Below, one piece after another: positions 59,661-64,000 of a stretch of 64,000 bases of DNA. The translations under genes and the position numbers were made by a program. The notes beneath the pieces were generated by a model, which was given only the letters and a program-made list of their open reading frames with translations, ran no database searches and had not been told where the DNA came from. This DNA is from Muriicola marianensis (GTDB lineage: Bacteria; Bacteroidota; Bacteroidia; Flavobacteriales; Flavobacteriaceae). The first letter of the stretch is position 1. The number at the start of each line of letters is the position of its first letter. The stretch covers positions 2,241,227-2,305,226 of the forward strand of contig NZ_BMFH01000001.1 in the NCBI RefSeq assembly GCF_014638095.1, read 5' to 3'.

Positions 59661-60590
59661 TCAAGAATTTTCCTTTTGTAACTGCTTTACCGCTTTAATT
59701 CGGCTTGCAAAGAAACTACTTTTTTCCGGATATTTCAAACTTAATATTTTGTAAGCCTGCAGGGCTTTCTTGTACTTCTTTTGCTCGAGGTAGACCTTGG
59801 CCAGGGTCTCTGTCATCAGTTCCTCCGAATCTATCTTTGTCGACTCCTTGATGTCCACAGTTGAGTGCTCTTTATCCTGCGGGACGATCTTGGGGTTTTC
59901 CTCGAGAAAGCGGTCTATCAGTTCAAACTTTTTCTTCCTTTCAGATTCATCGGTTATCGGGAAGACCATGTCTTTTGGAATGTCGGCCGTTTTCTTTGGG
60001 AGCTGCTTTTCCTTTTTGACAGGTTTTGCTGAGCTGAGTTGCAACCACTCGAGGAAGGAGTGCTTCTCATCCTTTTTAAAGGGGATAGGCTGACCCATTT
60101 CGAGTTCCTTTTCGGCGGCTGCCCTTTCCCTTGCAAGTGCCTTGTCTATCTCTGGATCTTTGGATGCAAAGAGGGACGGATCCAGAATATCGTCTGCATC
60201 CCGGGTGTTCCTGGGCAGGGGGGCGTCCGGGGTTTCTTCCAGCAGAGGGGCCGGACCTCCTTCTTCAACTTCCACTTCTTCCACTTCTACCTCGGTAGCC
60301 TCCAGCGTAGTGGCCTTGCCGGAGATGGCATCCGCGATTGAATTCTGGAGGAATTCGGGAGAGGTGATCAGATCAAAAAGCACATCCCGGTCTGCCGTGT
60401 AGGCAGCCGTGACTTTCAAAGCGTTGTTGTACCGGAAGCTGTTGAGGTTCTTCAGGCCCTTGAGTTGCAAGGCCCTTGCCGCCTGGAAATAGGGAAATTC
60501 CGCAACCACCTCTTCCAGTTGTCGGGTCTGGACCGGGTCTACGACCTTATCCGGATGCTGCAGAAGATATGTAAAGTCTGTCACCTTCAT
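59661..60590 (-). CDS. Conserved protein with TPR-like end
   Basis: 309 residues, cytosolic. The start MKVTDFTYLLQHPDKVVDPVQTRQLEEVVAEFPYFQAARALQLKGLKNLNSFRYNNALKVTAAYTADRDVLFDLI is characteristic of a flavobacterial family. A low-complexity acidic middle follows (VEVEEVEVEEGG), and the C-terminal end LAKVYLEQKKYKKALQAYKILSLKYPEKSSFFASRI is a TPR repeat. The role is unknown. It lies between lptE and secG in one operon. Confidence 0.85.
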   Translation of the reverse strand: MKVTDFTYLLQHPDKVVDPVQTRQLEEVVAEFPYFQAARALQLKGLKNLNSFRYNNALKVTAAYTADRDVLFDLITSPEFLQNSIADAISGKATTLEATEVEVEEVEVEEGGPAPLLEETPDAPLPRNTRDADDILDPSLFASKDPEIDKALARERAAAEKELEMGQPIPFKKDEKHSFLEWLQLSSAKPVKKEKQLPKKTADIPKDMVFPITDESERKKKFELIDRFLEENPKIVPQDKEHSTVDIKESTKIDSEELMTETLAKVYLEQKKYKKALQAYKILSLKYPEKSSFFASRIKAVKQLQKENS

Positions 60591-61108
60591 TACCAGTCGG
60601 CCAGAGATTCGTTAAAAATGTCCTGGTTGATCCGTTCGAAGATCACCTGGTGGGCTTCGTCCCTAACCGATGCGAGCTGGGACGCCGCCGGGTAGTCGTA
60701 AAAGAAGGAAAACCGCTTTTCAAATTCGGCCCCTTCTTTGGTTTTGTTGAAGAAACGAACATTCACTGTAATGCTCAAACGGTTCTGGGCCGCTCTTTGC
60801 TCTGACGTAGCCGACATAGGTGAGATCCTGTATTCCACGATCTCCCCTTCGTACAGCAGATCCCCGTTGGCCGAGACCAGGTCGAGGCTCGTCTGGTTGA
60901 GGATGAGGTCCTGGAGGGAGAGGGTGTATTCCCTGTCCAGCCCGGGATCAAAGACGGAACCCGGACTTTGGGTTGCGTAGTTCTGGAAATAATTGACCGT
61001 GAAGGTCTTGGCCGAACCTACGTCTCCCCCAGTGAAATTATAGATGCCGCAGCTGCTCAGGAGCAAGGCAAAGGACAGGAGGAAAGAGGTTGCTAGTCGT
61101 GTGCTCAC
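60590..61108 (-). CDS. lptE: LptE-family LPS-assembly lipoprotein
   Basis: 172 residues. LATSFLLSFALLLSSCGIYNFTGGDVGSAKTFTVNYFQNYA has the lipobox (Cys near 20) and the GIYNFTGG motif of Bacteroidota LptE. The later DREYTLSLQDLILNQTSLDLVSANGDLLYEGEIVEYRISPMSA fits the fold. It sits inside the LptD barrel in the outer membrane. It overlaps the sigma-54 activator stop by 1 bp. Confidence 0.9.
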   Translation of the reverse strand: MSTRLATSFLLSFALLLSSCGIYNFTGGDVGSAKTFTVNYFQNYATQSPGSVFDPGLDREYTLSLQDLILNQTSLDLVSANGDLLYEGEIVEYRISPMSATSEQRAAQNRLSITVNVRFFNKTKEGAEFEKRFSFFYDYPAASQLASVRDEAHQVIFERINQDIFNESLADW

Positions 61109-62373
61109 TACAGGTCGTACTGTTTGATTTTTCGATAGAGGGTTCGCTCGGAGATCCCCAGTTCGGAGGCTGCTGCTTTTCGTTTTCCCCTATTCCTTTC
61201 CAGGGACTTTTTGATGAGCTCGATCTCCTTTTCCTGTAAAGATAAGGTTTCTTCCTCTTCAATCTCTTCGGCAAAATGGTACTTGTCTTCCTGGGGTGGT
61301 TCTACTGTTTTCTCCACTCTGCTGTCGTGAGGAGGCAATAGTTCCACGGCTGTGTCATTTTCTTCTTTTCTGCTGCTTCCCTCATTCCCGTAGATCTTGC
61401 GGATCAGGGATTCGTTCTCTTCCTGTACTTTTTCGGAATCGTCAGAATGCAGGAGTTCCAGGGTCAGTTTTTTCAGATCGTTAAGGTCGGCCTTCATATC
61501 GAACAATACCTTGTACAGGATCTCCCTCTCATTGCTGAAATCGCTTTTGCGCGTGTTTTGTTCAACCACTGCCGGAAGGTTCGAATCTCCTGCGTTGGGC
61601 AGGTAACTGTTCAGGGTCATGGGAGAGACAGACCTGCTTTCTTCCAGTACAGAGATCTGCTCGGCCACGTTTCTCAGCTGGCGGATGTTCCCCGGCCAGC
61701 GGTATTTCTCCAGCATTTGTACTGCATTGTCCTCCAGCCTGATGGTGGGCATCTTGTACTTCTGGCTGAAGTCTGAAGCAAATTTTCTGAAAAGGAGATG
61801 GATATCGTCCTTCCTGTCGCGCAGGGGAGGGATATTGATCTCCACCGTGCTCAGCCGGTAATAGAGGTCTTCCCTGAATTTCCCTTTTTTGATCGCTTCT
61901 ATCATATTCAGGTTGGTGGCGGCCACGATCCTGACATTGGTCTTCTGCACCTGGGAGGATCCTACTTTCAGGAATTCCCCGTTCTCCAGGATACGGAGTA
62001 GTCGCACTTGGGTGGTCAGGGGGAGTTCACCGACTTCGTCGAGAAAGATCGTCCCTCCGTCGGCCACTTCGAAATACCCGCTACGGGTCTGGGTTGCACC
62101 CGTAAACGCCCCTTTTTCGTGCCCGAAAAGTTCGCTGTCTATGGTCCCTTCCGGGATGGCACCACAGTTCACAGCTATGTACTTGGCGTGCTTCCTGTGA
62201 GAGAGGGAATGGATGATCTTGGGTACGGCTTCCTTCCCGACCCCGCTTTCCCCGGTGACCAGCACGGAGATATCCGTAGGGGCCACCTGTATGGCTTTTT
62301 CGAGGGCCCTGTTGAGTTTTGGGTCATTGCCTATGATCCCAAAACGCTGTTTTATAGCTTGTACATTTTCCAT
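61108..62373 (-). CDS. Sigma-54-dependent activator without receiver domain
   Basis: 421 residues. The AAA+ domain starts almost at once (FGIIGNDPKLNRALEKA) with Walker A GESGVGKE at 41-48, the sigma-54 contact GAFTGA at 88-93 and Walker B GGTIFLDEVGEL at 106-117. A variable acidic linker of about 140 residues separates it from a Fis-type HTH at the end (GKRKAAASELGISERTLYRKIKQYDL). There is no N-terminal response-regulator or sensor domain, so its activity is controlled by other means. It overlaps miaB by 1 bp. Confidence 0.95.
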   Translation of the reverse strand: MENVQAIKQRFGIIGNDPKLNRALEKAIQVAPTDISVLVTGESGVGKEAVPKIIHSLSHRKHAKYIAVNCGAIPEGTIDSELFGHEKGAFTGATQTRSGYFEVADGGTIFLDEVGELPLTTQVRLLRILENGEFLKVGSSQVQKTNVRIVAATNLNMIEAIKKGKFREDLYYRLSTVEINIPPLRDRKDDIHLLFRKFASDFSQKYKMPTIRLEDNAVQMLEKYRWPGNIRQLRNVAEQISVLEESRSVSPMTLNSYLPNAGDSNLPAVVEQNTRKSDFSNEREILYKVLFDMKADLNDLKKLTLELLHSDDSEKVQEENESLIRKIYGNEGSSRKEENDTAVELLPPHDSRVEKTVEPPQEDKYHFAEEIEEEETLSLQEKEIELIKKSLERNRGKRKAAASELGISERTLYRKIKQYDL

Positions 62374-63821
62374 TACTCCATATTTTCTGCAAGTCCGACC
62401 GCCTCGCCTAGCAGGGTGGCCGATGTGCAGTCGTCAATCCGGACCATCACGAACTGACCTACCTTGTAGTCTTCTTTGGGGAAGACCACCACTGTATTGC
62501 TGGAGGTCCTGCCCATCCAGTGCTGATCTGATTTCTTTGACGGTCCTTCGATCAGGACTTCCTCTGTCTTGCCCAGGTGCTGGGAAGTGCGGTAAAGGCT
62601 GTGTTTTTGTTGTAAGGCGATGATCTCCTGCAGCCTTCTTTTCTTGACCTCCTCCGGGATGTCATCCTCCAGTTTCCTGGCGGCCAGGGTACCGGGGCGT
62701 TCCGAATAGGCGAACATAAATCCGAAGTCGTATTTCACGTATTCCATGAGTGAGAGGGTCTCCCTGTGGTCTTCTTCGGTCTCTCCCGGGAAGCCTGCTA
62801 TCATATCCTGGCTGATCCCGCAATCCGGGATGATCCTCCGTATATCGTCTATAAGCTGCATGTACTCCTCCCGTGTGTGAAGGCGGTTCATGGCCTTGAG
62901 GATGCGGTCGCTCCCGCTTTGTACCGGCAGGTGTATGTAGTTACAGATGTTCCTGTACTTCGCCATGGTCCTGACCACATCCAGGGTCATGTCCTGGGGA
63001 TTGGAGGTGGAGAATCGGATCCGCATCCCGGGCTGGGCTTCGGCCACCATGGCAAGCAAACCGGCAAAGTCAACGGCCGTCGCCTTTTGCATATCGCTGG
63101 CCTTGTCAAAGTCTTTTTTGAGTCCGCCTCCATACCACAGGTAGCTATCGACATTCTGCCCCAACAGGGTCACTTCACGATATCCCTGTTCCCAGAGTTC
63201 GTTCACTTCCTGTACGACCGACTGGGGATCCCGGCTGCGTTCCCTTCCCCTGGTAAAGGGGACCACGCAGAAGGTGCACATATTGTCGCATCCCCGGGTG
63301 ATGGAGACAAAGGCAGTTACTCCGTTGGAGTTGAGCCTCACCGGGGCAATATCCCCGTATGTCTCTTCTTTGGAGAGGATGACGTTCACTGCATTGCGGC
63401 CCTCGTCTACTTCCCGGACCAGGTTGGGCAGATCCTTGTAAGCGTCCGGGCCTACCACCATGTCTACGATCTTTTCCTCTTCCAGCAACTGGCTTTTCAA
63501 TCGCTCTGCCATACACCCCAGGACACCCACTTTCATGTGGGGTCTGTTCTTTTTGACCGCATTGAATTTCTCCAGTCGCCTCCTGACCGTGGTCTCTGCC
63601 TTTTCCCTGATGGAGCAGGTGTTGACCAGGACGAGGTCTGCATCCTCCAGATCTGAAGTGGTATTGAACCCTTCATTAGCGAGGATAGATGCCACGATCT
63701 CGCTGTCGGAGAAGTTCATCTGGCACCCATAGCTCTCAATATATAGCTTGCGATTGTTCTTCCCGTTTGCTGAGATCATCAGAGGTGAACCCTGAACGCT
63801 TTCGTCAATTACTTTTTCCAT
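62373..63821 (-). CDS. miaB: tRNA methylthiotransferase MiaB
   Basis: 482 residues. The UPF0004 N-terminal half holds three Fe-S cysteines ([29 protein letters not shown]). The radical SAM half has [24 protein letters not shown] (CxxxCxxC), and a TRAM end follows ([32 protein letters not shown]). It adds the methylthio group to i6A37 in tRNA. First gene of the operon leading to secG; TATCTTTG box at 63857-63864. Confidence 0.97.
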   Translation of the reverse strand: MEKVIDESVQGSPLMISANGKNNRKLYIESYGCQMNFSDSEIVASILANEGFNTTSDLEDADLVLVNTCSIREKAETTVRRRLEKFNAVKKNRPHMKVGVLGCMAERLKSQLLEEEKIVDMVVGPDAYKDLPNLVREVDEGRNAVNVILSKEETYGDIAPVRLNSNGVTAFVSITRGCDNMCTFCVVPFTRGRERSRDPQSVVQEVNELWEQGYREVTLLGQNVDSYLWYGGGLKKDFDKASDMQKATAVDFAGLLAMVAEAQPGMRIRFSTSNPQDMTLDVVRTMAKYRNICNYIHLPVQSGSDRILKAMNRLHTREEYMQLIDDIRRIIPDCGISQDMIAGFPGETEEDHRETLSLMEYVKYDFGFMFAYSERPGTLAARKLEDDIPEEVKKRRLQEIIALQQKHSLYRTSQHLGKTEEVLIEGPSKKSDQHWMGRTSSNTVVVFPKEDYKVGQFVMVRIDDCTSATLLGEAVGLAENME

Positions 63822-63856
63822 GCAAATACGCTACTGCCCTTGTTATTAAAGGATCG

Positions 63857-63864
63857 CAAAGATA
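63857..63864 (-). promoter_or_regulatory. TATCTTTG, -7 box of the miaB operon
   Basis: An exact TAnnTTTG match on the minus strand, 35 bp before the miaB ATG at 63821. Confidence 0.55.
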
Positions 63865-63980
63865 AGACAATATCCCCTTTTATGACAATTTGGCAGGTGA
63901 ATATTTTCATAAAAGAAGACGCAACTAGGGGGTTGCCAACGTATCTATAGGGAAACCTCAACCCAATTAATAAAAGCCCT

Positions 63981-64000
63981 ATGAAAATCCTGAAATCCCT
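63981..64000 (+). CDS. Start of a plus-strand gene, cut off by the window edge
   Basis: An ATG at 63981 opens MKILKS and continues past the end. It is divergent from miaB. Only six codons are visible, so its identity cannot be given. Confidence 0.4.

Noticed and set aside
62766-63656. 296-residue plus-strand frame
   Set aside because: Antisense of miaB; no start context or motifs.

Overview
The window reads as chromosome from a flavobacterium (Bacteroidota, probably Flavobacteriaceae). The signs are promoters of the TAnnTTTG type in front of many genes, few clear Shine-Dalgarno sites, several TTG starts, many small lipoproteins, a GYDIA-type GHMP kinase beside a class II HMG-CoA reductase, DUF6090, an S9 dipeptidyl peptidase with paired POT transporters, and the local gene orders purH-mreBCD-mrdA-rodA and miaB-sigma54 activator-lptE-TPR-secG.

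Layout. 1-12.3 kb: mostly single minus-strand accessory genes (PH-domain protein, DUF2892, Crp/Fnr regulator, CPBP protease, formamidase-like lipoprotein, SnoaL-like proteins, RidA-like lipoprotein, mutarotase-like protein, VOC protein, phosphoesterase) and one plus-strand cytochrome c. 12.3-20.45 kb: an AT-richer array of small, mostly unrelated minus-strand genes, each separated from the next by a related structured repeat of about 60-150 bp. 20.45-21.4 kb: a tyrosine recombinase at the head of that array. 21.5-24 kb: YefM/YoeB and HicA/HicB toxin-antitoxin modules and a DUF6090 protein. 24.5-64 kb: core chromosome, with tRNA-Phe, coaX, an envelope cluster (outer-membrane protein, TPR protein, lptC, CNNM/CorC protein, PpiD-like foldase), mevalonate-pathway enzymes, peptide use (DPP-IV and two POT carriers), comEC, lpxB, surE, prc, msrA/msrB, a nuclease, the rod-shape operon, purH, groESL, secG, lptE and miaB.

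Main result. The array behaves like an integron without a recognisable IntI. Every cassette is bracketed by its own 10-bp inverted ends (GTTRNNY... and its complement). Five cassettes match 10/10 between 16.8 and 20.4 kb, a sixth matches 10/10 at 16.4-16.7 kb, and older ones to the left match 8-9/10. Each repeat has complementary arms (GGCTATGG / CCATAGCC) separated from the end boxes by an unequal unpaired spacer (GGTTCC against GTT). This is the R-spacer-L layout of attC sites. The recombinase has all six catalytic residues but lacks the extra segment typical of IntI. It points the same way as the cassettes, and a simple att-like site plus a promoter-like TATTTTAG box lie directly after its stop codon. 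Several repeats carry the same TAnnTTAG box facing the next cassette, so the recombination sites may also be promoters. Cassette contents include a HigB/HigA module with its own promoter and operator-like palindrome, a vanadium-haloperoxidase-like lipoprotein, a CxxC-CxxC membrane protein and several unknowns. Decayed repeat pieces at 7.8, 10.6 and 12.4 kb suggest the array was once longer.

All assignments come from reading the sequence and translations by eye; no database search was run.
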